DNA from: Flavobacteriales bacterium | GTDB lineage: Bacteria; Bacteroidota; Bacteroidia; Flavobacteriales_D; Sanyastnellaceae | Direction of reading: 5' to 3' | Assembly: GCA_027491215.1 (NCBI GenBank) | Contig: JAIXWP010000074.1 | Span: forward strand, 1-54,197 | Length of the DNA stretch: 54,197 bases | In this document: positions 27,174-35,460 of the stretch, one piece after another | Layout: each line of letters begins with the position of its first letter | Numbering within the stretch: the stretch's first letter is position 1 | Program-made: the position numbers and the translations under genes | The notes under the pieces: model-generated | What the model was told of the DNA's origin: nothing | The model's database searches: none | The model's input: the letters and a program-made list of their open reading frames with translations, nothing else

Positions 27174-29384
27174 CTATGATTTCTTGAATGTCTTTGTATT
27201 TAAACTGAATTTTAAAGTTAGTAAAAAAGATCTTCCATCAGAAGGCCAAACACCTGGACCTGGATATAGCTGTGGACGTTTAGTGAAATAACTTTTATCA
27301 AGAACATTACTAATGTTAGCAGAGATTGAAATTTCGGGAATGATTTGCCACTCTCCATTAATATCCCACAACCCATAAGATGGAACGAGTCCTGCAGCGG
27401 CATTTCTTGTCGGGGTAACAGTATTCAAAGCGTCGGCAAAACTCTCATCTACATAGCTGTACAGCAAACCGAACTTCCATTTATCGCCATAAAATTTCAA
27501 TCCATTTCTGCTCATCCATCGAGGAGTACTTTCCACATAATTACCCGAAACATCGATGTTCTGAAAACCATTGCGAATGGTTGCGTCAACATATTTCGAC
27601 TCCATGAATGATGACGAGGTAAACACTTCCACACCAAATTTTCGAATGATATTCTTCTTGTATTGGAAAAACATCTCTACACCTTTTGTTTCGCTATCGC
27701 CAATATTGGTGCGATAAATCACAAGGTTTCCAACTTCATCCGTAAAAGCCAGACTACCTAATCGATTTTGATAACTCAAATAAAAACCTGATACATCCCA
27801 ACTCAATACGCCTCTCTTTCCTCGAAATCCCAACTCAGCATTGTATCCCTTTGCATCCTCTAAATCTTTATCTACCACTTCTAAAGTTGAACCCGGAATA
27901 ATATCTTTCAATATCACTGGACGGTATGCTTGAGAAGCACCTCCATAAAATTCCATTCCATAATTTAACTGATATTGAAAGCTAACTCCAAATAAAGGAA
28001 ACTGATGTGTGATCGTATTTTTAAATGCCTCTTCATTATAATAAATAGTGCTTCCATCGAAAATACTTTTCCCATTTTCATAACGTGCAGCGAGATTAAA
28101 TGAAAACTTTTCCTTCCAATTAAATCCCTGCTCTACATAAGCAGCAATATTCTGTGTCTTATAGTGGATATCTCTTCCCCATCCCGGCTGAACGAGGGAA
28201 AGATCATAGTCAGATCCAGCAGTACCTCTACCCAACTGTCGTCGATTTAAATCATTGTTCATGTACTGGACTCCCGCAGCGGTAGTGGATTGACAGCCCC
28301 ACAATGAAAATTGCAATAGATATCGAAACTCGTTGGTGAAACTATTAAACGTATCAATATCCACCTGTCGATTTACATAGTCTCCCGTAACTGAAGAAAT
28401 GGTGTCTGGAACGTTTGCGGGGCGGTCAAATAGTACACTGTTTCTGCTTCCAAGAACAGCAGACGAAATAAACTCAACATCTGAATAATGGCCCAATTTC
28501 CAATTCAACTTAAAAGAAGGAACAAAAATTTCTGGACTGTAATAATTTCTGCTTCGAGTCGAAGTAGTTGGGTTGATCGCAAACAAGCTATCTGTGAGGG
28601 CCCCAGGAACTTTTGTTAAGTAATAACTCCTCGTTAACTCTAACTTTAATTTCACTTTCTGATTCACATCATAAAAAAGCGAAAGATTTTGCGCATCAAA
28701 ATTTGATGAAGAATTCGATCGATAACCATCGCTTTCTTTTTGATTTACCCAAAAGAAATATCGAAACTTTCCAGCTTTTCCAGATGCATTAACATGATAA
28801 CTTCGTAATCCAAAAGAACCGACAGATGTGTAGATTTCAGTTGAAAATGGATAGTTGACATCTGGAGCTTTATTCACATAATTAATCATCCCCCCGAATT
28901 GGGCGCCGTATTGCAGCGATCCCGTTCCGCGAACCAGCTCGATACGCTCTACCGCTTCCATGGGAATATTATAATGACTGGCAGGATAGCCATACATATC
29001 AGAGTTGGTGATTACGCCATCCTTTCTAATATTAAACTCCCATCCGCGATGGGCGTCTAATCCGCGCGTTGAAATATTCACTTGATTTCCCGTCCCATCC
29101 ATATCGTAAACGAACAATCCAGGCACCTTTGCGAAAATTTGTCTACCATACTTTGCCGCTAAAGGCAACGGACTTTGATCAAGTTTAATCACTTCGCTTT
29201 TTTTCCCAGAAAAATTATAAGTCCCCTTGTAATCCGGCAACTTATCAAATTTACCAAGAAGAGGAAGTATGATTATTTCCTTTGGAAAATCAGCCTGAAT
29301 AACCGTATCAGATGGTGTTTGAGCTAATGCTGTATGAGATATTAAGATGAATAGCACCTTTAATATCGAACCCCTATGTGGCAT
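27174..29384 (-). CDS. TonB-dependent outer-membrane receptor, FecA-like
   Basis: A 736-residue outer-membrane receptor that takes up a ligand using TonB energy. A signal peptide (LKVLFILISHTALAQ) is followed by a plug domain. The plug carries QIFAKVPGLFVYDMDGTG and the conserved AVERIELVRGTGSLQYGAQ (about 145-165). A 22-strand type barrel follows, ending in FLLTLKFSLN plus a short basic tail. No carboxypeptidase-like N-terminal domain and no SusD partner are present, so it resembles siderophore or ferric-citrate receptors more than SusC. The ligand is unknown; the neighbouring DUF1801 gene gives a weak hint of iron. Confidence 0.88.
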   Translation of the reverse strand: MPHRGSILKVLFILISHTALAQTPSDTVIQADFPKEIIILPLLGKFDKLPDYKGTYNFSGKKSEVIKLDQSPLPLAAKYGRQIFAKVPGLFVYDMDGTGNQVNISTRGLDAHRGWEFNIRKDGVITNSDMYGYPASHYNIPMEAVERIELVRGTGSLQYGAQFGGMINYVNKAPDVNYPFSTEIYTSVGSFGLRSYHVNASGKAGKFRYFFWVNQKESDGYRSNSSSNFDAQNLSLFYDVNQKVKLKLELTRSYYLTKVPGALTDSLFAINPTTSTRSRNYYSPEIFVPSFKLNWKLGHYSDVEFISSAVLGSRNSVLFDRPANVPDTISSVTGDYVNRQVDIDTFNSFTNEFRYLLQFSLWGCQSTTAAGVQYMNNDLNRRQLGRGTAGSDYDLSLVQPGWGRDIHYKTQNIAAYVEQGFNWKEKFSFNLAARYENGKSIFDGSTIYYNEEAFKNTITHQFPLFGVSFQYQLNYGMEFYGGASQAYRPVILKDIIPGSTLEVVDKDLEDAKGYNAELGFRGKRGVLSWDVSGFYLSYQNRLGSLAFTDEVGNLVIYRTNIGDSETKGVEMFFQYKKNIIRKFGVEVFTSSSFMESKYVDATIRNGFQNIDVSGNYVESTPRWMSRNGLKFYGDKWKFGLLYSYVDESFADALNTVTPTRNAAAGLVPSYGLWDINGEWQIIPEISISANISNVLDKSYFTKRPQLYPGPGVWPSDGRSFLLTLKFSLNTKTFKKS

Positions 29385-29405
29385 AAGTTAATACGTTAGT
29401 TACAA

Positions 29406-29413
29406 CAAAGATA
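29406..29413 (-). promoter_or_regulatory. -7 box upstream of the TonB receptor gene
   Basis: On the minus strand this reads TATCTTTG, an exact TAnnTTTG match, 21 bases before the receptor start codon. No TTG is seen at the -33 distance. No Fur-like palindrome is obvious in the 75-base divergent gap. Confidence 0.45.
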
Positions 29414-29459
29414 AAAACTTGATTCCATGAATGTTGTATTTTAGCCCTTTAAAATAATC

Positions 29460-30734
29460 ATGGAATTTCTAATTATACTCATTCTTATACTCCTCAATGG
29501 AGTTTTTTCAATGAGTGAAATAGCGCTTGTTTCAGCTCGAAAAAGCAAACTTGAAAGTGCTGCAAAACGTGGCGATAAAAACGCCAAAATCGCGCTCGAC
29601 ACTGCCAATGCTCCCAATCGATTTTTCTCAACTGTTCAAATAGGAATTACACTCATCGGTATTCTAACGGGGGTATTCTCTGGAGAAAATATGACCAAAG
29701 ATTTATCGGCGTGGTTTGCCTCATGGGAATCACTGACTAAATATGCCGATACGCTTGCTGTACTCGTTATAGTAGTCATCATCACCTTCCTTTCTCTTGT
29801 ACTTGGCGAACTCGTTCCAAAGCGCATTGGACTTACCAATCCTGAGGCGATCTCTAAAGCCGTAGCACGCCCCATGCGAGTGCTAACATTGATTACTTCA
29901 CCATTTGTATGGTCGCTTACTTTCACATCAGATTTTCTCTTGAAATTAATGCGAGTAAAACCGTCATCGGATTCGAAGATTACGGAAGAAGAAATCAAAG
30001 CCATCATTCAAGAAGGAAAAGAAGTTGGCGAAATTGACGAGATCGAACAAGACATCGTAGAGCGTGTATTCAACCTCGGCGACCGTCGGGTATCTTCACT
30101 AATGACTTATCGCAAGGATGTCATTCTAATTGATGCGCACGCGAAAAAAGAAGAAGTGCGCGAAATCGTGAATGATGAAATGCACTCCACTTATCCTGTT
30201 TACGAAGAAGAAACAGATAATTTAATTGGCGTTGTGCAACTCAAAGATTTATTCCGTCACATTGATGATACTAATTTCAAAATCATCAATCACGTTAAAA
30301 CACCCCAGTATATCGCCGAACAATTATCCGCCTATGAAACGCTAACGCATTTCAAAACAAGCGGTGTGCACTTTGGAATTGTCATAGACGAGTTCGGACA
30401 AATGCAGGGAATCGTTACCATGAATGACCTTTTGGAAGCACTAGTCGGAGATCCTTCTGAATTCCATGCCGATGAATACACCTTCACACAAAGAGAAGAT
30501 GGATCGTGGCTAGTAGATGGTCAGTACCCGCTTGCTGATTTCCTTCGCAGATTTGAGATGGAAGAAATGATCTCTGAATTCCCTTTCAATACCATCAGTG
30601 GATTAATTCTACATGAATTAAGATCACTGCCTAAAGAAGGACAGAAATTAGATTGGATGAATTTCAGTATTGAAGTAGTCGATATGGATATGGCCCGAAT
30701 CGACAAGGTATTGGTTCGATCGAAAATTAATTAA
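29460..30734 (+). CDS. CNNM/CorC-type transporter-like membrane protein (hemolysin family)
   Basis: A 424-residue protein with an N-terminal DUF21 domain. This has about four helices (residues 1-190): SEIALVSARKSKLE, then LVLGELVPKRIGL. A CBS pair follows (about 205-330, with MTYRKDVILID and FGIVIDEFGQMQGIVTM), and then a C-terminal CorC_HlyC domain. The family exports Mg2+/Co2+ or other ions. In Bacteroidota a paralogue, GldE, works in gliding and T9SS, and the sequence alone does not tell which branch this is. It is divergent from the TonB receptor gene. Confidence 0.88.
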   Translation: MEFLIILILILLNGVFSMSEIALVSARKSKLESAAKRGDKNAKIALDTANAPNRFFSTVQIGITLIGILTGVFSGENMTKDLSAWFASWESLTKYADTLAVLVIVVIITFLSLVLGELVPKRIGLTNPEAISKAVARPMRVLTLITSPFVWSLTFTSDFLLKLMRVKPSSDSKITEEEIKAIIQEGKEVGEIDEIEQDIVERVFNLGDRRVSSLMTYRKDVILIDAHAKKEEVREIVNDEMHSTYPVYEEETDNLIGVVQLKDLFRHIDDTNFKIINHVKTPQYIAEQLSAYETLTHFKTSGVHFGIVIDEFGQMQGIVTMNDLLEALVGDPSEFHADEYTFTQREDGSWLVDGQYPLADFLRRFEMEEMISEFPFNTISGLILHELRSLPKEGQKLDWMNFSIEVVDMDMARIDKVLVRSKIN

Positions 30735-30758
30735 TTCTAAATTGATTTTAACTACCCT

Positions 30759-31385
30759 ATGATAAAGAAACTCTGGGCAAAGCGCTTCGTGCGCATCCTC
30801 ACCTATTTCCTCGCGGTGTGCATTTTATTATTCGCATTTCGCGGCCCTATTTTACGCAGCATGGGACGATATCTTGTAGCTCAAGATGCTTGGGAACCCA
30901 CGCAATTAGTAGTGGTACTTGGCGGCAATAGTTATGAGCGCGGACTCGCAGCAGTCGATATCGCACAACAACATGCAGAAGTAAAGTTTCTCGCTACGGG
31001 AGGCAATCGCCCGATGCAGATTTTAGCATTGGACACTTCCATGTTTGAAGCAGAACTCACACGACATTGGATGGTAAAAAAGGGTGTTGATCCTTCACGC
31101 ATTGACATCCTCACCAGCGCTACTAGCACTGGTGAAGAAGCCGATGAAGTATTGACTTTTTGTAAAAAACACAATATCTCACACGTAACCATCGTCAGCA
31201 GCACCTATCATCTACGCCGCGTCAAATGGATCTTTCACGATCTTTTTGAAGAAAATGGAATCACTACAAAATATTACGGTGCGAATTCCGAAGGATTTAC
31301 ACCTGACACTTGGTGGCAAAATGAAGAAGGCCTCATCGTCACCAACAATGAATACGTGAAGCTTTTATACTATATGGTCAAATAA
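30759..31385 (+). CDS. YdcF/ElyC-family (DUF218) envelope protein
   Basis: A 208-residue protein with one N-terminal membrane helix (about residues 12-30). A DUF218 domain follows, with VVVLGGNSYERGL, FLATGGN, the SATSTGEEA region and the VTIVSSTYHLRRV segment. E. coli relatives (ElyC, SanA, YdcF) act in envelope integrity by unknown chemistry. It follows the CorC-like gene by 24 bases in the same direction and converges, with 2 bases between stops, on an outer-membrane barrel gene. Confidence 0.85.
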   Translation: MIKKLWAKRFVRILTYFLAVCILLFAFRGPILRSMGRYLVAQDAWEPTQLVVVLGGNSYERGLAAVDIAQQHAEVKFLATGGNRPMQILALDTSMFEAELTRHWMVKKGVDPSRIDILTSATSTGEEADEVLTFCKKHNISHVTIVSSTYHLRRVKWIFHDLFEENGITTKYYGANSEGFTPDTWWQNEEGLIVTNNEYVKLLYYMVK

Positions 31386-31387
31386 GA

Positions 31388-32482
31388 TTAGTCGATGAGA
31401 ATCGATATGGATGCGACGGCATAAACATTATCATTTACATAGTAATCACCACGACGATACTCTTTTCCTTGCGAGCGAAGCCAACGCGTTTCCATGCGGC
31501 ACGCAATGCGTTTGCTTGGTTTAAAATCAAAATTGATAGAAGAACCCTGAGTTACAAAACCATCGTCATCTCTTGATGGCACCACTACTTGGTTTTTATC
31601 CTCATAGTATTCTCCTCTCACTGCCACTGCCCACTTATCCGACATTTGATAGCGCACAATCACCACAGGAGTGTACCACAATTGATAGAATTCGCTGTCT
31701 TTGAATTCTTGTTGTCCACCCACATCAATAGCTGCAGTCAATCCCAAGCGTTCTGTTAATTGAAATTGTCCATAGAGGTTACTGAAATATCTCATGCGAC
31801 GATTCGAATCCGGAAGATCAGATCCTGCATAGGTAGCCCAACCCACAGTTGTCTTCTTCGATGGTGTGTACTTTAAGAGCGTCGAAATGCTTGGTCTATT
31901 GTTGCCAGTAGATTTCACAATGCGCTGCCATCCATTGGTCACCATTGCCATCAATTCCCATTTTTCATTAGGTTGGTGCGTGATCTTTCCTCCAGACATA
32001 TAGTAGGGGCTATACTCCGCCATGAAAGAGCGTGTAAGTGTCCAGTTATCAAATGATACAACCGATTCAAATCCGATGTGCGAATTGAAGATCCCCGCAT
32101 CCAGCCACCACGTATTCTTTTTATTCAAAGCGATTCCGACATTCGCTTCCATCACATTACGAAACAAACTTTCGTCGGGTGTCGTGCTGTAATTTAAAAT
32201 AGGATAGAGTCCTGCTTGTAGCGCTACATTTCCGCGATACTTCGAGTGTTTCAAGTTTGCTTTAAGCATCGCATGATTCAGGCCCATTTCATTATGGCGA
32301 GTATAATTTACGCCTTGATAATAGAGATATCGTTCATCCGGTTGATTAGCAGTGTATGCATAATAAGCCTCAGCAAATGCCGACCATTTGATTGTCGGTT
32401 CACCCGCCCAAGCCGAGTCGATCTGAGCGCTGGAGAAAATCGAAACAAATCCGATAAAGAGAGATAGTATAATTTTTTTCAT
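31388..32482 (-). CDS. outer-membrane beta-barrel protein (BBP2/OmpL-like)
   Basis: A 364-residue protein with a signal peptide (MKKIILSLFIGFVSIFSSAQ) and a body of alternating amphipathic strands. It includes FAEAYYAYTANQPDERYLYY near the mature N-terminus and GGKITHQPNEKWELMAMVTN in the middle. This matches the putative beta-barrel porin type 2 seen often in Bacteroidota. The C-terminus (VYAVASISILID) lacks the classical final phenylalanine. Function beyond an outer-membrane channel-like barrel is unknown. Confidence 0.8.
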   Translation of the reverse strand: MKKIILSLFIGFVSIFSSAQIDSAWAGEPTIKWSAFAEAYYAYTANQPDERYLYYQGVNYTRHNEMGLNHAMLKANLKHSKYRGNVALQAGLYPILNYSTTPDESLFRNVMEANVGIALNKKNTWWLDAGIFNSHIGFESVVSFDNWTLTRSFMAEYSPYYMSGGKITHQPNEKWELMAMVTNGWQRIVKSTGNNRPSISTLLKYTPSKKTTVGWATYAGSDLPDSNRRMRYFSNLYGQFQLTERLGLTAAIDVGGQQEFKDSEFYQLWYTPVVIVRYQMSDKWAVAVRGEYYEDKNQVVVPSRDDDGFVTQGSSINFDFKPSKRIACRMETRWLRSQGKEYRRGDYYVNDNVYAVASISILID

Positions 32483-32521
32483 AAAAAGTTTAAATTTTAG
32501 TCATTCACAACATTGACCGCA

Positions 32522-32529
32522 CAAAACTA
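32522..32529 (-). promoter_or_regulatory. -7 box upstream of the outer-membrane barrel gene
   Basis: On the minus strand this reads TAGTTTTG, an exact TAnnTTTG match, 39 bases before the start codon. The nearest upstream TTG is 24 bases away, slightly beyond the usual spacing, so the -33 part is weak. Confidence 0.5.
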
Positions 32530-32576
32530 ACAAAGCTCCCACAGCCGAATACACAATTACGAAATAATCGAAAACA

Positions 32577-32830
32577 TAGTGACTAACGACTAGATACTAA
32601 CTACTAGTTTAGTTACTAACTACGAGATACGAGTGACTAGAGTAGCGACTAGCGAGATAGTTTTACAGTTATCTATCAAGGACTATCTGTCTACACCTCT
32701 AGTATCTACTCTAGTCACTAGTCGTTAGTATCTAGTAACTAAGTTTGTCACTAGTCGTTAGTAACTAGTAACTGAGCTAGTCGTTAGTATCTAGTAACTA
32801 AGTTTGTCATTTGTCATTTGTCATTTGTCA
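32577..32830. repeat. large heptamer-repeat element with two inverted arms
   Basis: The 390-base gap between the barrel gene and the TPR gene is mostly this element. The left arm (32577-32660) is a run of TANNNAC-type heptamers (TAGTGAC, TAACGAC, TAGATAC, TAACTAC and others) broken by two 5-base units. The right arm (32683-32809) is the same vocabulary inverted (GTCACTA, GTCGTTA, GTATCTA, GTAACTA), again broken by 5-base units. A short non-repeat centre (32661-32682) is bordered by AGATAG and CTATCT. The right arm contains a perfect 33-base direct repeat (32718-32750 and 32777-32809, offset 59). About a dozen CTAG tetranucleotides lie in 254 bases. It then runs into a TTTGTCA array. Confidence 0.85.
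32803..32830 (+). repeat. four tandem copies of TTTGTCA
   Basis: Four perfect heptamers at 32803, 32810, 32817 and 32824. They form the promoter-proximal edge of the larger repeat element. Each copy begins with TTTG, the -33 consensus of Bacteroidota promoters. Confidence 0.95.
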
Positions 32831-32848
32831 CTGAATGTAGTATCTTTG
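32817..32848 (+). promoter_or_regulatory. promoter of the TPR gene, -33 box inside a heptamer repeat
   Basis: TATCTTTG at 32841-32848 is an exact -7 consensus, and TTTG at 32817-32820 lies 20 bases upstream. The -33 box is the third TTTGTCA copy. The predicted start near 32855 leaves a leader of about 18 bases before the ATG at 32873. Confidence 0.65.
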
Positions 32849-32872
32849 AATACCTGAACACTTTTGGTGCTT

Positions 32873-34273
32873 ATGAATGAAGAAGACCGCGACCAGCATA
32901 ATGCTGAAGAACTGGTGAATCGGTACGAAAAGATGGTGGCGAACGATGAATCGTATTACTTCGATATTGAAGAATTCGAAGGAATAGTAGATTTCTATTG
33001 TGATAACAACAAATTCAGCCAAGCCCTCACTGCGATTACCTACGCCTACACGTTATTCCCTGAGAATACCTCTATGATGCTGCGCGAAAGTCAGATCTTG
33101 GCAGGCATGGGTCGACTTACAAAAGCACTCGCTCGTTTAAAAATATTGGAAAAATTCGAACCCCAAAATCAAGAGGTCATCCTCACCATGGGTTCAATCT
33201 ATAGTCAGCTTCGCGAACACAAACAAGCCATTGACCTATTCAAGCGTGCACTCGAAATGGGTGGTGATGAGATGGAAGAGGAAATTTACCTCGAAATCGC
33301 GTTGGAGTACGAAAACATGGACCGCTTTGACAAAGCCATCGAAACACTCCAAGAAGCGCTCACCAAAACTCCAGATAACGAGACTCTTCTTTACGAACTC
33401 GCTTATTGCTTCGAAACCGCAGACCGCACGGCGGAATGCATCGAATATTATTTGGCCTTTATCGAGACACACCCTTTCAGCTTCCCTGCTTGGTATAACC
33501 TCGGAAATGCCTATCAAAAATTAGAACAACTGGAAGAATCCATTGAAGCATACGATTACTGTATCGCGATTCAAGGAGATTTCGCTCCAGCATATTATAA
33601 CAAGGCCCACGCATTATTTAAAATGGATAAGTATGCGGAAGCCATCGCTGTATTTGAAGAAACGTATGCTTACGAACCCCCACAAGCGCCCATCTACTGT
33701 CACATTGGTGAGTGCTTTGAAAAGATGGAAGAGTTTGATAAAGCACTTTTTTATTACAGAAAATCAATTCAAAACGATGAATACTATGCCGATGCCTATT
33801 TGGGTATTGGTATGGTGATGGATCTTCAAGGCAAAACCCCTGAGGCCATTTCTTACATCGAACGTGCGATCGAATTGGAACCTGAAAATCCAGACTACCA
33901 TTTGTTCTTGGTAGAAGTATTGAAAAAAGTTGGACACCTCGCTGAAGCAGAGGCCATCACCGAAACCCTCGTGGTGCGCTTCCCTGACAACGAAGATGTC
34001 TGGCTCGATCACAGTGATTTATTCTTCGTACAAAAAAACTATAACCAAGCAATTGCCGTCATCAATGAAGGATGGCAAAAGAATCCGCAAAGTTCGGTAT
34101 TGGGTTATCGCAAAATAGCGTACCTCCTAGCCTCAGAGAAAAAGGAAGACGCATACGATTTAATGTTACGTATGCACCTCAATGATCCCGCAGGCATGGA
34201 AGAATTGGTAGAGTATTACCCCGCCATCAAAGACGACCTCTTTTATGCGGATTTGATGAGAAATAAACAGTAA
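32873..34273 (+). CDS. TPR-repeat protein
   Basis: A 466-residue soluble protein built of about ten consecutive tetratricopeptide repeats, with typical A-W/Y-L-G-N-A-Y spacing (for example FPAWYNLGNAYQKLEQ and PIYCHIGECFEKMEEFDKAL). It has a strongly acidic composition and no signal peptide or membrane segment. Such proteins are protein-protein scaffolds; the partner is unknown. ATG at 32873 is chosen over in-frame TTG/GTG codons 6-9 bases upstream, because the promoter and acidic N-terminus (MNEEDRDQ) fit. The gene sits directly downstream of the heptamer element. Confidence 0.88.
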   Translation: MNEEDRDQHNAEELVNRYEKMVANDESYYFDIEEFEGIVDFYCDNNKFSQALTAITYAYTLFPENTSMMLRESQILAGMGRLTKALARLKILEKFEPQNQEVILTMGSIYSQLREHKQAIDLFKRALEMGGDEMEEEIYLEIALEYENMDRFDKAIETLQEALTKTPDNETLLYELAYCFETADRTAECIEYYLAFIETHPFSFPAWYNLGNAYQKLEQLEESIEAYDYCIAIQGDFAPAYYNKAHALFKMDKYAEAIAVFEETYAYEPPQAPIYCHIGECFEKMEEFDKALFYYRKSIQNDEYYADAYLGIGMVMDLQGKTPEAISYIERAIELEPENPDYHLFLVEVLKKVGHLAEAEAITETLVVRFPDNEDVWLDHSDLFFVQKNYNQAIAVINEGWQKNPQSSVLGYRKIAYLLASEKKEDAYDLMLRMHLNDPAGMEELVEYYPAIKDDLFYADLMRNKQ

Positions 34274-34284
34274 TACATTCTCCT

Positions 34285-34307
34285 TATCTTTGCCCTCCTC
34301 AAGGAGG
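34285..34307 (+). promoter_or_regulatory. -7 box plus small palindrome upstream of comA-like gene
   Basis: TATCTTTG at 34285-34292 matches the -7 consensus exactly. Right after it, CCTCC (34294-34298) and GGAGG (34303-34307) form a 5-bp stem with a TCAA loop that would sit at the very 5' end of the transcript. GGAGG is 27 bases from the ATG, too far to be a Shine-Dalgarno. No -33 TTG is seen at the right distance. Confidence 0.45.
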
Positions 34308-34334
34308 AATTAACTTTAATTCACCCGTTACTAC

Positions 34335-35120
34335 ATGAACTTTAATCTTAATCACCTACCAGAACGCACCAAAAAAACTCGCAATGCGGGAATTACTATG
34401 GTGATGGACAAAGGCATCAGCATCCGCCAAGCGGAAGACCTTATTGAGACATCTGGTGAATTTGTCGACCTCGTTAAACTTGGTTTCGGAACTTCAGCCT
34501 TCGCTAAAAACGTGAAGGACAAAGTAGCGCTTTACAAGAAAAACGATATGGATGTGTACGTTGGAGGAACGCTTTTCGAAGCATTCTACGTGCGCAATCA
34601 AATGGACGAATACGAACGCTACATCAATAAATTAGGCATCACTACCCTCGAGGTTTCTGATGGAAGTATGGCTATTCCTCACGATGATAAATGTGAGCTT
34701 ATCGCTAAGTACGCGAAAAACTATAAGGTACTTTCAGAAGTAGGTTCGAAAGAAGAAGGGATTTTAATCTCACCTTCTAAATGGATCAAAATGATGAGTA
34801 CCGAACTTCAAGCTGGAAGCTGGAAAGTAATCGCTGAAGCGCGCGAAAGTGGTACCGTAGGTATCTACCGCCCAAATGGTCAAGCACACGTTGTATTGAT
34901 CAACAAAATCCTTCAAAAAGTAAAAGCAGAAGACATTCTTTGGGAAGCCCCAAAGAAGGCTCAGCAAGTATATTTTATCAACCATCTCGGACACAATGTA
35001 AACCTTGGAAACATCGCAGAAAATGAAGTGATTCCATTGGAATGTTTGCGCATCGGATTGAGAGGAGACACCTTCTTCAATTATTTGCCTGAAAACATTG
35101 TAGCCAAAATGAAAGGGTAA
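34335..35120 (+). CDS. phosphosulfolactate synthase-like protein (ComA family)
   Basis: A 261-residue TIM-barrel protein of the ComA family. ComA joins phosphoenolpyruvate and sulfite to give (2R)-phospho-3-sulfolactate, the first step of coenzyme M synthesis in archaea. Family-like segments are TMVMDKGISIRQAEDLI, DLVKLGFGTS, VYVGGTLFEAF, GITTLEVSDGS, VLSEVGSKE and CLRIGLRGDTFF. Bacteria with no coenzyme M carry homologues; in Bacteroidota the sulfolactate could feed sulfonate or sulfonolipid metabolism, which is inference only. The stop is 1 base before the rhodanese gene. Confidence 0.85.
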   Translation: MNFNLNHLPERTKKTRNAGITMVMDKGISIRQAEDLIETSGEFVDLVKLGFGTSAFAKNVKDKVALYKKNDMDVYVGGTLFEAFYVRNQMDEYERYINKLGITTLEVSDGSMAIPHDDKCELIAKYAKNYKVLSEVGSKEEGILISPSKWIKMMSTELQAGSWKVIAEARESGTVGIYRPNGQAHVVLINKILQKVKAEDILWEAPKKAQQVYFINHLGHNVNLGNIAENEVIPLECLRIGLRGDTFFNYLPENIVAKMKG

Positions 35121-35121
35121 C

Positions 35122-35445
35122 ATGATCAAAGAAATCACAGCTTCTCAATTAAAAAGCTGGCAAGACCAAAACACTTCTTTTCAATTAATAGATATTAGAG
35201 AAGAAGAAGAAATCGCAGTAGGCACCATTGGTGGCATCTCGATCCCTATGGATCAAATCATCAAACGCCGAAACGAACTGCGTCAAGACATTCCTGTTGT
35301 AATTCATTGCAACTCAGGAAAGCGCAGCAGAGCTGTGGTTTACACACTCGTTACCAAGTACGAAATGAACAATATTTACAGCCTGTGCGGAGGAATTCAA
35401 TCCTACGCACAGGAGGTAAATCCTCAAGTGCTTCACGCATATTAA
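35122..35445 (+). CDS. single-domain rhodanese-like protein
   Basis: A 107-residue protein with the rhodanese fold pattern: LIDIREEEEIAVGTIGG (about 22-38), then the active loop VVIHCNSGKRSRA with catalytic C63. Rhodaneses carry sulfur as a persulfide and pass it to acceptors such as cyanide, sulfite or thiols. It is coupled to the comA-like gene (1-base gap). Since ComA consumes sulfite, a role in handling reduced sulfur for that pathway is plausible but unproven. Confidence 0.92.
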   Translation: MIKEITASQLKSWQDQNTSFQLIDIREEEEIAVGTIGGISIPMDQIIKRRNELRQDIPVVIHCNSGKRSRAVVYTLVTKYEMNNIYSLCGGIQSYAQEVNPQVLHAY

Positions 35446-35460
35446 TATCCTCAACCCAAC

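Noticed and set aside
27174-29384. SusC-type receptor in a polysaccharide utilisation locus.
   Set aside because: It lacks the N-terminal carboxypeptidase-like domain and the SusD partner gene; the architecture is FecA-like.
32577-32830. CRISPR array.
   Set aside because: Units are 7 bases with no unique spacers, the arms are inverted to each other and no cas gene is nearby.
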